Source: JAVJSD01 sp040219575 (lineage in GTDB: Bacteria > Planctomycetota > Planctomycetia > Pirellulales > Pirellulaceae). From it: DNA of 64,000 bases. Below the pieces are notes generated by a model, which saw only the letters and a list, made by a program, of their open reading frames with translations, was not told the origin of the DNA and searched no databases. The stretch is taken from the NCBI GenBank assembly GCA_040219575.1, contig JAVJSD010000131.1:1-64000 (forward strand), given 5' to 3'. This document shows, piece by piece, positions 40,835 through 50,849 of the stretch. Position 1 is the stretch's first letter. Each line of letters starts with the position of its first letter. A program made the position numbers and the translations under genes.

Positions 40835-43800
40835 ATGCCCCAACGAGCGCTTGACGAGGACGGTGATCGCATCCTCGAACAAGTTCTCGGCTATCTGAAC
40901 TTCTCGTCGGGCGCCCCCGATCCCCAGTTTCTGGCCAATCTGAACCAGATTTACGAGCGGATCGGGGCTCCGTCCGATTCCAGCGGCGAGCCGCCCTGGC
41001 GAGTGACGCTGGCCTTGTTGGAAGATCGGCTGGAATCCCTCCACGGCACCTCACCCACTTTCGGCGACGCCACGCAGGCCGCGGCGGCCATCGGCCTGCT
41101 GCGCGATCACGTGCTGCCCGGCTATCTGGCGTTCCACCGCGACCTGCTGTTCCACCAGAGCGATCGCTCGCTGTTTGGCCCCTTCATGCTGGGCCGTGTG
41201 TTCGAGGCGGCGCTTGCGCAGGGGCCCGCCTGGGACGAAACCGAGCGCATCCGCGACGGGGCGATCGCCAAGCTGAATGACTATCTCGGGCATCGCCCGG
41301 TGGCGACACTCGAGTCGCAGCGGCACGAGCCCTACACCCACGAGTGGGTGCGTCCCCTGCCGTTGTTCGTGCGCGGCGCCGGCGTGTCGTCCGGACCTCA
41401 CCAGGAGGTCGTCGAGGCGGCCTTGAAGTTGCTCGAAGAGACCGACGAGGATCTGCTGCGGGCCGCCTTCTTTGCCCCGGCGAATCTCGACGAACTGGCC
41501 GTCGACCCCCGCGCCTACGACTTCGATCATCCCGTCAACAAGCGGCCCAACTACCACTTCGGGCAATGGGATCCGCACTTGATCGACAACCAGGGGAACT
41601 ACCGCCGCTTCGTGGTGCAGCAAGTGACGCTCGACGCCCTGATGCAGCGCGTGGTGGAACCCGGCGGCCTGCCCCACGACGAGGTGGTGTTCGAGGCGGC
41701 GGCGGTGCTGGCGGGCACCATGCTGATGGCCTCGGGTGTGAGCGGTTCGGGCCCCGACAGCCACGGTTCGAATGTAACGCTGGCCAATCTGCTGCCGGGC
41801 ATCGCCGCATTTCGCGACGCGTTTTACGAGCGGCTGTTCACGCGCACCAGCGGGCGACACGCGGAGCGGCTGCGCAAGGAGGCCAAGGAGCGACGGCAGC
41901 CGTTCGGCGGGGCGCGGCAGCACCTCAACGCGCAGCTCGCGCGGCGCCGAGCCTCGCAGTTGGAGCACGTGCAACTGGCGCGAGTGTTCGCCCGGATGGG
42001 ATTTCCGGCCGAGGCCGCCCGGCAGGCCGACGTCGTCCCCACCGCCTCGGCCCGAATTCTGTGCCGTATCGACTGCCTGCTGGTCGAAGGTCGTCGCGCG
42101 ATCGAAGACGGGCAACTCGCGGCGGCGGAATCGATTCTTCCCAAGATCGTCGACTATATGCATCGCGCCATCGAGTGCGGCGCGATCGTCGATCCCTGGA
42201 ACATTCTCGGCTTCGACGCGCACTTCTCGCTTTTCCCGGCGTTGGAGAACAGCGTCCACGATCATCGGGTCGACGACCTGATCATGCTCATGGAGCAGTT
42301 GTTCGCCTTCTACGCCCGCATCTGGAGCGAGGCGGCGGCGCGCGACGAGGAGCAACTTTGCGAACGCGTTTCGCAGCAATTCCAGTCGACCGCCAGTTGG
42401 TGGCGAAAGTTCGCCGCGCACGAAGTGACGACGGTCGAGTGCGCCGACGCGCTCGACATGTTTCGGGCGGCCGAGCATGTGGCGCGGGCGCTCAATCTGT
42501 GGCACAAGGGCGGCGCGGCGACCGGCGACGTGGCGTTCTGGGCGCCGCACGCGGCGATGTTCGATTCTCCCAAGGCGTACGCGCTGGTCGTCGAGGCCTT
42601 GCTCGACCGCGGCGATTTTGTGGCTTCGATGGCGCTGCTTACGCACTGGATCGGCCAGTTGGATCGCATTCCGCTGGAACAGGCCGAGAGTTCGTTTCAT
42701 CAACTGGCCCAGCGGTGGCTGGTCGATCTGCGCCGCAGTCGGCGCGAGGCGGATTCCGGAGAATCGGAGGCGGGCGGCTCGATGTCGAGCAGCCCGGAGT
42801 CGGCGCCTCAGACCTGGAAGCTCGTCTGTCGGTTTCTCGACTATCTGGAGGCGAACGCTGAAGAGTATTGGCGGGCCCCGCGCTTTCTGTTGGGCGAGCC
42901 GCCGCGCGGCGGCGCCTCTCGCGATGCGTCGTCGGAGTTGTTCGCCGACACGGCCATCGACGAGGATTCCGAACAGCAGGAGCTGTTCAGCGCCGCCTAC
43001 GAGGATATGGTCTTTCGCGACAGCACCGACGACGGCGTCGAAGGAGAAGTCCACGAAGGGGGCGGATCGACCGACGACGAATTGGAGCGCGAGTCGCGAC
43101 GCATCTCCGACCGACTGGCCCTGCTGGAGACGGCCGCGCGGTTGTGGTCGCTGGCGGTGCTCGACAGCCCGCACGTCGCGCAGGCCGATCCCGAAAGCAC
43201 CGACCACTCGCAAGCCATCGGGCAATGGATCCGCCAGGCGACGGCCAACCTGAAGGATCTCTCCGGTTTGCTGGAGCGTGTGGAGAGCCACCGCATTCCG
43301 GCGCCTTCGGCCGATCACGATTCGCTGGTCGAGTACGATCGTCGGCGGGCGCTGAAGGAGTCGCTGCTGGAGCGGATCATCGTGACTTGCGTGGAGACCG
43401 CCGATACGCAGCGGCTGCTGCTGGCGGTCGGCGCCAAGGTCGACGCCGCGGGAGTCCGCATCCAGAACGAGGCGGAATTGGAGCCGGACCAAGCCAGCGC
43501 CGTGGTGGTGTTGGCTTCCGTATTGCGGCGCGACGCGGAGTCGGTGCGGCGGGATTGGCCCGATTTGATCGAGAACCTCGCCCGGCGGCCGTTGTTGTAC
43601 GTGCCGTTGGCCAAGGGCGGAAGTCCCAAGCAGATCGTGGCGGCCCGCGTCCGGCAACGCACCATCCAGGACTTGCTCTGCTGGGCGCCGCGGTTGGGCC
43701 TGTTGGTGGAGACCTGTCGGCTGGTCGAGACGGCCCGCGAGATGGAGCGCAACAACCCGGTCGGCCCCGGGGCGGTGACGGAGTTCGACGAGCTGTTCAA

Positions 43801-44854
43801 GATCGGCTACTCGGCCCTGGTGGAGATGCTGGTCGATTCGGCCTCGAAGTGGGAGGCGGGCGACGACGACGAAGACCGCTCGTCCGGCATCCTGCTGGTC
43901 GACGCCCTGGAATCGCTCACCGAGTCGCTGCTGATCAGTTGGCTGGCCCACAGCCGCACCTTGCGGCTGTCGGTGCTGGAGAAGGTGAAGGAGCGCGTGG
44001 CTTGGCGCAAGCTGGTCACGTTCATCGACCACTACGGCGCCGACCTGTTCACGCAACGATTCTTCAGCCTGGGAAACGTGCGGGCCATTCTGCATCAGGG
44101 GGTCGCCACCTGGCTCGCGCAAGTCGAAGAGGCGCCGCCTCCACAACCGATTCGCCTGCTCGACGACCTGGAGCAAGGGAAGGTTGAGCGCAGCGACGCG
44201 GTGGAGCACCTGACGCTGGTGCTGGAGTCGATTATCGAGAATTACAGCGAGTATCGCGACTATAACAGCACCACCACGCAATCCGACCGCGGCGAACTGC
44301 TGTACTCGCTGCTCGACTTCCTGCGGCTGCGAACGGCCTACGAACGGGTCGCCTGGCAACTGAAGCCGGTCGTCTGGGCGCACGAGATTCTGGTCCGCTG
44401 CGGTCGCAACGAGGCCGCCGAGTTGTGGCGCAGCTCACTGGCCGAACGATTCGGAGACGAGGCCGACAAGTACCTGCGTCGTCTCGCCGAGTTGCAGAAG
44501 AAGTACGCCATGCGGATGCCGACCGTGGCGGACCGGTTGGCCGAGCGGTTTATCGGCCCCATGCACATCGACCGCATTTGCGCGTTGGTGGCGCCTGCGA
44601 TCGAGGAGGCGGGCCAGCGTCCGCCGCATCCGCACTTCGAACTGTTGCTGGAAGAGACGGAATCCCTCACGCAAGAGCCGACGGGAGTCGGTCTCGACAT
44701 GCCCGCCTGGCTGATGGCGCTGGCCGAAGAGGTCGAGCAGGCCCGCCGCCCCGTCTGCGAACGCGAGCCCGACTTCCCCGCCTCGCTGGCCGAACCGCTG
44801 TACCTGTCGCAAGAAGAACTCGATCGGCAGATCGACGAGTGGGGGCAGAAGTAA
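40835..44854 (+). CDS. Large cytoplasmic protein of unknown function
   Basis: 1339 aa from the ATG at 40835, with TAGGAG seven bases upstream (a TTG six bases earlier is not needed). No signal peptide or membrane segment is seen. It is helical throughout and rich in Glu, Asp, Arg and Ala. Recognisable stretches are FFAPANLDELAVDPRAYDFD near 210, a helical core to about 650, an acidic linker near 710-750 (EDSEQQELFSAAYED), and a second helical half ending LYLSQEELDRQIDEWGQK. No catalytic motif, nucleotide-binding loop or TPR consensus was identified. It is a single gene, flanked by the propeller protein (divergent) and a TIM-barrel protein (convergent). No function is proposed. Confidence 0.8.
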   Translation: MPQRALDEDGDRILEQVLGYLNFSSGAPDPQFLANLNQIYERIGAPSDSSGEPPWRVTLALLEDRLESLHGTSPTFGDATQAAAAIGLLRDHVLPGYLAFHRDLLFHQSDRSLFGPFMLGRVFEAALAQGPAWDETERIRDGAIAKLNDYLGHRPVATLESQRHEPYTHEWVRPLPLFVRGAGVSSGPHQEVVEAALKLLEETDEDLLRAAFFAPANLDELAVDPRAYDFDHPVNKRPNYHFGQWDPHLIDNQGNYRRFVVQQVTLDALMQRVVEPGGLPHDEVVFEAAAVLAGTMLMASGVSGSGPDSHGSNVTLANLLPGIAAFRDAFYERLFTRTSGRHAERLRKEAKERRQPFGGARQHLNAQLARRRASQLEHVQLARVFARMGFPAEAARQADVVPTASARILCRIDCLLVEGRRAIEDGQLAAAESILPKIVDYMHRAIECGAIVDPWNILGFDAHFSLFPALENSVHDHRVDDLIMLMEQLFAFYARIWSEAAARDEEQLCERVSQQFQSTASWWRKFAAHEVTTVECADALDMFRAAEHVARALNLWHKGGAATGDVAFWAPHAAMFDSPKAYALVVEALLDRGDFVASMALLTHWIGQLDRIPLEQAESSFHQLAQRWLVDLRRSRREADSGESEAGGSMSSSPESAPQTWKLVCRFLDYLEANAEEYWRAPRFLLGEPPRGGASRDASSELFADTAIDEDSEQQELFSAAYEDMVFRDSTDDGVEGEVHEGGGSTDDELERESRRISDRLALLETAARLWSLAVLDSPHVAQADPESTDHSQAIGQWIRQATANLKDLSGLLERVESHRIPAPSADHDSLVEYDRRRALKESLLERIIVTCVETADTQRLLLAVGAKVDAAGVRIQNEAELEPDQASAVVVLASVLRRDAESVRRDWPDLIENLARRPLLYVPLAKGGSPKQIVAARVRQRTIQDLLCWAPRLGLLVETCRLVETAREMERNNPVGPGAVTEFDELFKIGYSALVEMLVDSASKWEAGDDDEDRSSGILLVDALESLTESLLISWLAHSRTLRLSVLEKVKERVAWRKLVTFIDHYGADLFTQRFFSLGNVRAILHQGVATWLAQVEEAPPPQPIRLLDDLEQGKVERSDAVEHLTLVLESIIENYSEYRDYNSTTTQSDRGELLYSLLDFLRLRTAYERVAWQLKPVVWAHEILVRCGRNEAAELWRSSLAERFGDEADKYLRRLAELQKKYAMRMPTVADRLAERFIGPMHIDRICALVAPAIEEAGQRPPHPHFELLLEETESLTQEPTGVGLDMPAWLMALAEEVEQARRPVCEREPDFPASLAEPLYLSQEELDRQIDEWGQK

Positions 44855-44856
44855 CC

Positions 44857-45020
44857 CGTAGGGCAGGCTTCCAGCCTGCCTGAAGAATGCACGCTACGTG
44901 CATCTTGTTCTTCGCTCCACAAGGACGATGTTTCGGCCGTACGTTCTTCGCAAGGACCACGGCGCCTTCGTGGGACAGCCGTGCGAAAGCAATCCTGGCA
45001 GGCTGGAAGCCCGCCCTACG
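44857..45020. repeat. Palindromic intergenic element, family 2
   Basis: Arms at 44857-44880 (begins CGTAGGGCAGGCTTCCAGCC) and 44997-45020 form a near-perfect inverted repeat around a 116-bp centre that contains a smaller palindrome GCACGCTACGTGC. The right arm overlaps the stop codon (45016-45018) of the convergent TIM-barrel gene, and the left arm begins 3 bp after the stop of the 1339-aa gene. Confidence 0.75.
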
Positions 45021-45831
45021 GCTTCGCTTCCAGCAGCGTTCGCAACGAAGAGATGCCGATTTCGCCGAATTGCGCCGCGGGGATCCGCCACAGTTGCGGA
45101 TTCATCAACTCGATCGAAACGGGCCCCGCGTACTGAATCTCTCGGAGTCGCGCCAGCAGCGGCGCCAGTGGAATGTCGCCTTCGCCGGGCAGAATGCGGT
45201 GCGAGTCGGTCGCCAGTTCGCGCGGCACGTCGAGCACGTCGCAGAGCTGCACGTGAAACAAGTTCTCGCACGTGAGCAGCCCCAGGTCCTCCGCCTGGCT
45301 GGGACCCACGAAGTAGTGGAAGGCGTCGAAGCACAGACCCAGGTGAGGGCTGCCGGTGAGCGCGACCAGCGACGCGGCGGTTTGGAGGTTGTTGCCCAGG
45401 GTCGACTTGGCCTGGAATTCGAGCGCCGCGCGGACGCCGCGCCGGCCCGCTTCTTCCGCAAGCAACGTCAGCGACGCCTGCACGCGTCCGATCGTGGTCT
45501 CGTCGGCCGGGGCGGCGACGTCGCAGGCGACCACCAGCGTCTCGACGCCCAGTTCCCCGCACAGGTCGAGCCGCCGACCGAGCAACTCCCACGCCTCGCG
45601 CCGTCGCTCTCCCTGGCTGTCGAGCAGGCCGCCCTGAAAGCTCGCCACGGGCGCCTGCACCTGGTGTTGCTCGAACAACTGCTTGGCGTTCTCGACGGTG
45701 TGCGTCTCCAGGTAGTCCTCCAGCTTGGTCAGCCACAGTTCGATGGCCTGACAGCCCCCGCCGGCGTAGTCCTCCAGGTCCTTCTCGAAAGGCGACTGGA
45801 GCGAACAGACCTGGCTGAGCGTGAGCAGCAT
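45016..45831 (-). CDS. TIM-barrel sugar phosphate isomerase/epimerase-like protein
   Basis: 271 aa from the ATG at 45831. Matches the xylose isomerase-like TIM-barrel family (AP endonuclease 2 fold): FEKDLEDYAGGGCQAIELWL near the N-terminus, LVVACDVAAPADETT, RAALEFQAKS with a metal-binding Glu, HLGLCFDAFHYFVGP with Asp and His ligands, HVQLCDV and DSHRILPGEGDIPL, all typical metal sites. Substrate unknown; probably a sugar or inositol-type epimerase acting in the cytoplasm. Its stop codon lies in a palindromic repeat. It follows pepT on the same strand with a 29-bp gap, so the two may be co-transcribed. Confidence 0.82.
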   Translation of the reverse strand: MLLTLSQVCSLQSPFEKDLEDYAGGGCQAIELWLTKLEDYLETHTVENAKQLFEQHQVQAPVASFQGGLLDSQGERRREAWELLGRRLDLCGELGVETLVVACDVAAPADETTIGRVQASLTLLAEEAGRRGVRAALEFQAKSTLGNNLQTAASLVALTGSPHLGLCFDAFHYFVGPSQAEDLGLLTCENLFHVQLCDVLDVPRELATDSHRILPGEGDIPLAPLLARLREIQYAGPVSIELMNPQLWRIPAAQFGEIGISSLRTLLEAKP

Positions 45832-45860
45832 GCGTGGCGGCGATTCGGCTTGAGAAGGAC

Positions 45861-47099
45861 TCACTCGGATTCGGCCCAGACCTGCACCAGTTCGACCAGC
45901 ACTTCCACGGCGGCGGTCATCTCTTCGAGGCAGGTCCACTCCAGCGGCGAATGCGGGTTGTGTTCGCCGGTCGAAAGGTTCGGCGTCGGCAGGCCCTTTT
46001 CGGTCAGTTGCGAGCCGTCGGTGCCGCCGCGGACGATGGTCAACTTCGCCTCGCGCCCGAGTCGGCGATGCGCCTCGCTTGCAAACTCCACCGCCCGCGG
46101 CTCGAGCGCCAGGCCGTCGCCCAGGTTGCGGTACTGCTTGCGGGTTTCCACTTCGATTTCGGCGCCGGAGATCTCCTGCTCCACTTCGGCCGCGAGACGC
46201 CGCAGCAAGTCTGCCTTATCCTCGAGCGCCGGCGTATCGAAATCCCTCAGGATGATGCGGATCGTGACTTCGGCCACGCCGCCCGAGACGGCGTAAGGAT
46301 GCAGGAAGCCCTGTCGCTGGTCGGTTGTTTCGGGCGACATTCCTTCGCGCGGCAGGCGGGCGAGAAATTCTCCCGCGGCTCGCAGGGCGTTGACCATGCG
46401 GTCCTTGGCGATCGACGGATGGATGTTTACGCCCCGCACCGTGACGACGGCCAGATCGGCGGAGAAGGTCTCGACGTCGATGTCGTTCGCGCCCGCGCCG
46501 TCGAGCGTGTAGCAGACCGCGGCGCCGAGCGCCGGCACATCCACATGCTGCACGCCGCGGCCGATCTCTTCGTCGCAGGTGAACAGCAAACGCACGTCGC
46601 CGTGAGGAATCTCGGGATGCTCGAGCAGGTGCGCGGCCATCTCCATGATCACCGCCACGCCCGCCTTGTCGTCGGCGCCGAGCAGCGTCGTGCCGTCGGT
46701 GGTGATGATCGTTCTTCCCACCAAGTCGTTCAGTTCGGGATTTTCGGCGACACGAATCACCTTGCTGGAATCGCGGGGCAAGGGAATGTCGCCGCCGCCG
46801 TAGTCGCGAATCACGTGCGGCTGCACATTCTTGCCGGTCGTCTCCGGCGAAGTGTCGACATGCGCATTGAACGCCACGGTGGGCGCGTCGCGCGAAATCG
46901 TCGCGGGGACGACGGCGTGCACCAACCCGTGCTCGTCTTGCCGGGCGTCGGCCAACCCCATTGCATGAAGTTCGGCGACAAGTAGTTTTCCCAGTTCAAG
47001 CTGTCCGGGCGAACTGGGATACGTTTCGACACCGTCGTCGGCCGTGGTGTCGATTCGCACGTAGCGCAGGAACCTCGCGAGTAGTCGTTCGGAATTCAT
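45861..47099 (-). CDS. pepT: Peptidase T (tripeptide aminopeptidase)
   Basis: 412 aa, usual family length. M20 peptidase with a cytoplasmic role in removing the N-terminal residue from tripeptides. Zinc ligands and catalytic residues are visible: FNAHVDTSPETTG (His80, Asp82), LLGADDKAGVA (Asp143 bridging), TCDEEIGRG (Glu177/178) and TLDGAG (Asp199), with a C-terminal GEHNPHSPLEW. No signal peptide. The ATG at 47099 begins MNSERLLARFLRYVRIDT, matching the family start. Confidence 0.93.
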   Translation of the reverse strand: MNSERLLARFLRYVRIDTTADDGVETYPSSPGQLELGKLLVAELHAMGLADARQDEHGLVHAVVPATISRDAPTVAFNAHVDTSPETTGKNVQPHVIRDYGGGDIPLPRDSSKVIRVAENPELNDLVGRTIITTDGTTLLGADDKAGVAVIMEMAAHLLEHPEIPHGDVRLLFTCDEEIGRGVQHVDVPALGAAVCYTLDGAGANDIDVETFSADLAVVTVRGVNIHPSIAKDRMVNALRAAGEFLARLPREGMSPETTDQRQGFLHPYAVSGGVAEVTIRIILRDFDTPALEDKADLLRRLAAEVEQEISGAEIEVETRKQYRNLGDGLALEPRAVEFASEAHRRLGREAKLTIVRGGTDGSQLTEKGLPTPNLSTGEHNPHSPLEWTCLEEMTAAVEVLVELVQVWAESE

Positions 47100-47290
47100 G
47101 GGGTTCGTCGAATCGCTGGAAGGAAAACGCTCGCCCGCCGAAAGGTGAAGGGTAGTCGAACTCGTGAGAGCTCGTGAGAGGCCAGCCGAACTCGTGAGAG
47201 TTCGTCAGTTCGGTGCAACGACGGAATCTCCAGAACTCATACGACTTCTGCTGCGCGGATTCAAGCGCCAGCCGAGGCCAACGAGCTAGG
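47100..47290. other. Intergenic stretch with degenerate short repeats
   Basis: Between the pepT start and the MITE-like element. AACTCGTGAGAG (about 47160) and AACTCGTGAGAGTTCGTCAG (about 47190) are short direct copies of a GAACTCGTGAGA word also found in the 38890-38960 palindrome. No gene is recognised; pepT's promoter is expected here. Confidence 0.5.
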
Positions 47291-47460
47291 CCGGATTATT
47301 CATGAAGTTCGTCGCGAGAGGTCGTAAGGGATTTCGTGGCAAGGCGGACGAACGAATCGCCCGCAGTCGGATTGAAATCCGGCGAGGACGATTCGTGAAG
47401 TCCAACGCAGTCCACGAAAGCACTTACGACCTCGCAGCAGATCGCTCATGAATAATCCGG
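47291..47460. mobile_element. MITE-like element beside the fabF stop codon
   Basis: A 170-bp element with perfect 15-bp terminal inverted repeats: CCGGATTATTCATGA (47291-47305) and TCATGAATAATCCGG (47446-47460). Similarity continues inward for about 20 more bases (both ends reach GAGGTCGTAAG). CTAGG flanks both sides (47286-47290 and 47462-47466, one base apart on the right), which looks like a target-site duplication; CTAG fits the YTAR preference known for some IS5-group transposons. There is no coding capacity. The right CTAGG contains fabF's stop codon. Confidence 0.65.
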
Positions 47461-47461
47461 A

Positions 47462-48715
47462 CTAGGCCCCGCCGCGAAGTTTGCCGAGGATGACCGAAGC
47501 GTTGTGTCCGCCGAAGCCGAAGCTGTTGCTCATCGCCACGGCGAGATTGCGCTGCCGCGGCTCGTGCGGCGTGTAATCGAGATCGCAATCGGGATCGGGG
47601 TCGTCGAGATTGATCGTGGGAGGGACCACGCCTTCGTTGATCGCCTTCACGCAGAGGACGAATTCGATGCCGCCGCTGGCGCCGAGCGAATGGCCGAGTT
47701 GGCTCTTGGTGCTGGAGATGCTCACCCGGCGGGCGTCTTCGCCGAAAACGCGTTTGATGGCGATCGTCTCCGCCTTGTCGCCCAGCGGTGTGCTCGTTCC
47801 GTGGGCGTTGATGTAGTCCATGTCGCCGACGTTGACTCCGGCGTCGGCCAGCGCCAGCTCCATCGTCTTGGCGGCGCCGCTGCCGTCTTCGGCCGGCTGC
47901 GTGATATGGCCGGCGTCGCCGCTCGAACCGTAGCCCAGCACCTCGGCCAGAATGTTCGCGCCGCGCTTCCTGGCGTGCTCGTACTCCTCGAAGACGGCGA
48001 TGCCCGCCCCTTCGCTGAGGATGAACCCGTCGCGGCCGCGGTCGAACGGACGGCTGGCCCTTTGCGGTTCGTCGTTCCGCGCCGACAGCGCCTTCATGTT
48101 CTGAAAGGCGCTCATGCCCATCCGCGTCATGGCGGCTTCGGTGCCGCCGGTGATCATCACGTCGGTCGCCCCGCTGCGGATGTGGTGCAGGGCGTCGCCG
48201 ATGGCGTTGGTGGCGCTGGCGCAGGCGGTGGCGACGGTGTAGTTCGGTCCCCGCAGACCGTACTTGATGGAGAGGTTCCCGCCGGCCGCGTTGAGCATCA
48301 TCTTGGGGACGGTCATCGGCGAGACCCGGTCCGGGCCCTTGGTCATCAGCCGGCTCATCTGGGCTTCGATCTCCCCCAGGCCGCCGATGCCCGAGCCGAG
48401 CACCACGCCGCAACGGTACGAGTCTTCGCTGGCAAAATCGATGCCCGCCTGCTCGAGGGCTTCGGAGGCGGCGACCAGGGCGAATTGCGTGAAGCGATCG
48501 ACGCGTTTGAGATCCTTGGCGGAGATGAACTTCTCCGCCGTGGTTTCCCAATCGTAGATATCTCCGCCGATCTTGACCTTAAAGTCGGAGAGGTCGACGA
48601 TGCGCACGAGGTGAATGCCGCTTTCGCCCGCGCAGATCCTTTTCCAAAGATCCTCCAGCTGAACGCTCAGCGACGTGACAGCTCCCACGCCCGTTACGAC
48701 GACGCGCCGATTCAT
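47462..48715 (-). CDS. fabF: 3-oxoacyl-[acyl-carrier-protein] synthase II (FabF)
   Basis: 417 aa from the ATG at 48715 (MNRRVVVTGVG, the usual start); a TTG five codons upstream is less likely. Condensing enzyme of fatty-acid elongation. The catalytic triad is present: Cys165 in VATACASATN, His304 in NAHGTSTPLGD and His341 in STKSQLGHSLGASGG with Lys336. It acts with the acyl carrier protein encoded just upstream (21 bp gap). Its stop codon adjoins a MITE-like insertion, which may have left the last codons unchanged. Confidence 0.95.
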   Translation of the reverse strand: MNRRVVVTGVGAVTSLSVQLEDLWKRICAGESGIHLVRIVDLSDFKVKIGGDIYDWETTAEKFISAKDLKRVDRFTQFALVAASEALEQAGIDFASEDSYRCGVVLGSGIGGLGEIEAQMSRLMTKGPDRVSPMTVPKMMLNAAGGNLSIKYGLRGPNYTVATACASATNAIGDALHHIRSGATDVMITGGTEAAMTRMGMSAFQNMKALSARNDEPQRASRPFDRGRDGFILSEGAGIAVFEEYEHARKRGANILAEVLGYGSSGDAGHITQPAEDGSGAAKTMELALADAGVNVGDMDYINAHGTSTPLGDKAETIAIKRVFGEDARRVSISSTKSQLGHSLGASGGIEFVLCVKAINEGVVPPTINLDDPDPDCDLDYTPHEPRQRNLAVAMSNSFGFGGHNASVILGKLRGGA

Positions 48716-48736
48716 GCGTACTCGCGCCAAGAAGGG

Positions 48737-48982
48737 CTAGGAAGAAGGAGACTGCAGCTTCTCGATGTAGTCGATCGCCTGACCGACCGTTTGAATCTTC
48801 TCGGCGGCGTCGTCGGGAATATTGATGTCGAACTCTTCCTCGAGCTCCATCACCAACTCGACGGTGTCCAGCGAGTCCGCTCCCAGATCGTTGACGAACG
48901 AGGTCTCGGGCGTGACTTTTTCTTTGTCGACGCCGAGCTGTTCGGCCACGATGTCGATGACGCGTTCAGTAACCGATGACAC
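48737..48982 (-). CDS. acpP: Acyl carrier protein
   Basis: 81 aa when read from the GTG at 48982: MSSVTERVIDIVAEQLGV, the normal AcpP opening. The phosphopantetheine attachment serine is Ser37 in LGADSLDTVEL. An ATG three codons upstream (48991) lies immediately against GGAGG with no spacing, whereas the GTG is nine bases from it, so the GTG is the better start. Carries growing acyl chains for FabF, FabG and FabD. Sits between fabG and fabF on the minus strand. Confidence 0.95.
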   Translation of the reverse strand: MSSVTERVIDIVAEQLGVDKEKVTPETSFVNDLGADSLDTVELVMELEEEFDINIPDDAAEKIQTVGQAIDYIEKLQSPSS

Positions 48983-48991
48983 GGTACCCAT

Positions 48992-48996
48992 CCTCC
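48992..48996 (-). promoter_or_regulatory. Shine-Dalgarno sequence deciding the acpP start
   Basis: GGAGG on the minus strand directly abuts an ATG (48991) and stands nine bases from a GTG (48982). Spacing supports the GTG as the initiation codon. Confidence 0.6.
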
Positions 48997-49142
48997 AAGG
49001 TTATGTTCAGACACTGCAAACCGATGCGGGCTTCGAGACCGACTTCGTAACGGAAGGCCCGGCGGTTTCTAACTTTGTAGCAATCGAATTCAAGCCCAAC
49101 AAGATAGAGGAATTCCGCAAGAGGGGTCAAGGTGAGGTGAGC

Positions 49143-49907
<765 letters not shown>

Positions 49908-49915
49908 TTTTTCTC

Positions 49916-50827
49916 TCACACCGTGACGTTTTCACAAGCGGCTTTGCGATCGATGCGTCGCAACAAGCCACGCAGCACGCGGCCTGGTCCGACTTCGTAG
50001 AAGGCGTCGCAACCCTGATCGAGCAGCCAGCGCATCGAGTTTTCCCACTGCACGGGCGAAACGACCTGTTGAATCAGCAGTTGGCGGATCTCCTCCGGGG
50101 CGTCGTGCGTCTGGGCGTCGACGTTCGAGACCACTGGGATCCGCGGACGATGAAGCGATACACCCTCGAGCGCCGCGGTAAGCCGCTCGACCGCCGGTTG
50201 CATGATCGGCGTATGGAAGGCGCCGGCGACCGCCAAGGGGATCGCTTTCATGGCGCCCGCCTTGACCGCCGCTTCGGCCATCCGCTCACAGGCGGCGTTG
50301 TGGCCCGAGACGGCCGTGTTGGCGGGGCAGAGGTAGTTGGCGATTTGCAGGATCTCGCCCTGGTCGCAAACCTCCCGGCACAGCGACTGGATCTTGTCGA
50401 TCTCCAGGCCCAGCACGCTGACCATGCCGCTGGGCTGCGCGTCGGAGGCGTCCTGCATGGCCTCGCCGCGCTGCTGCACCACGCGCAGGCCGGTCTCGAA
50501 ATCCATCACGCCGGCGAAGACCATCGCCGTGTATTCCCCCAGGCTCAAACCGGCCGCCGCCTGGCAGTTTTCGACGATTTCCGGCGATTGGCTTTTGAGC
50601 AACTCCAGGGCCGCCAGACTCGTGACGAACAACGCCGGCTGGCTGTACACGGTGGAGTCGAGCTTCTCGGCAGGACCTTCGAAGCAGAGCCGCGCCAGGT
50701 CGTAGCCGAGCACCTCGGCGGCGCGGTCGTACAGCCCGCGGGCGGCCGGAAGGGTCTCGGCAAGCTGCCGCCCCATCCCGACCGTCTGCGCCCCCTGTCC
50801 CGGAAATAGGAAAGCGATCTTGCTCAA
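49916..50827 (-). CDS. fabD: Malonyl CoA-ACP transacylase (FabD)
   Basis: 303 aa. Loads malonyl groups onto ACP. FLFPGQGAQTVGMG is the typical N-terminus. The nucleophile is Ser95 in AAGLSLGEYTAM, with His205 in AVAGAFHTPIM. The frame begins with TTG at 50827; the only nearby ATG is in another frame, so a TTG start is likely. It lies 22 bp after rpmF, without the plsX and fabH genes that often stand between them. Confidence 0.94.
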   Translation of the reverse strand: MSKIAFLFPGQGAQTVGMGRQLAETLPAARGLYDRAAEVLGYDLARLCFEGPAEKLDSTVYSQPALFVTSLAALELLKSQSPEIVENCQAAAGLSLGEYTAMVFAGVMDFETGLRVVQQRGEAMQDASDAQPSGMVSVLGLEIDKIQSLCREVCDQGEILQIANYLCPANTAVSGHNAACERMAEAAVKAGAMKAIPLAVAGAFHTPIMQPAVERLTAALEGVSLHRPRIPVVSNVDAQTHDAPEEIRQLLIQQVVSPVQWENSMRWLLDQGCDAFYEVGPGRVLRGLLRRIDRKAACENVTV

Positions 50828-50849
50828 AACGCCGCCGCATTCAGAGGGT

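Noticed and set aside
41051..44383. A 1110-codon open frame opposite the 1339-aa gene
   Set aside because: The plus-strand frame has a good ribosome site and normal protein composition; the minus-strand product is Arg/Gln/His-rich without motifs.
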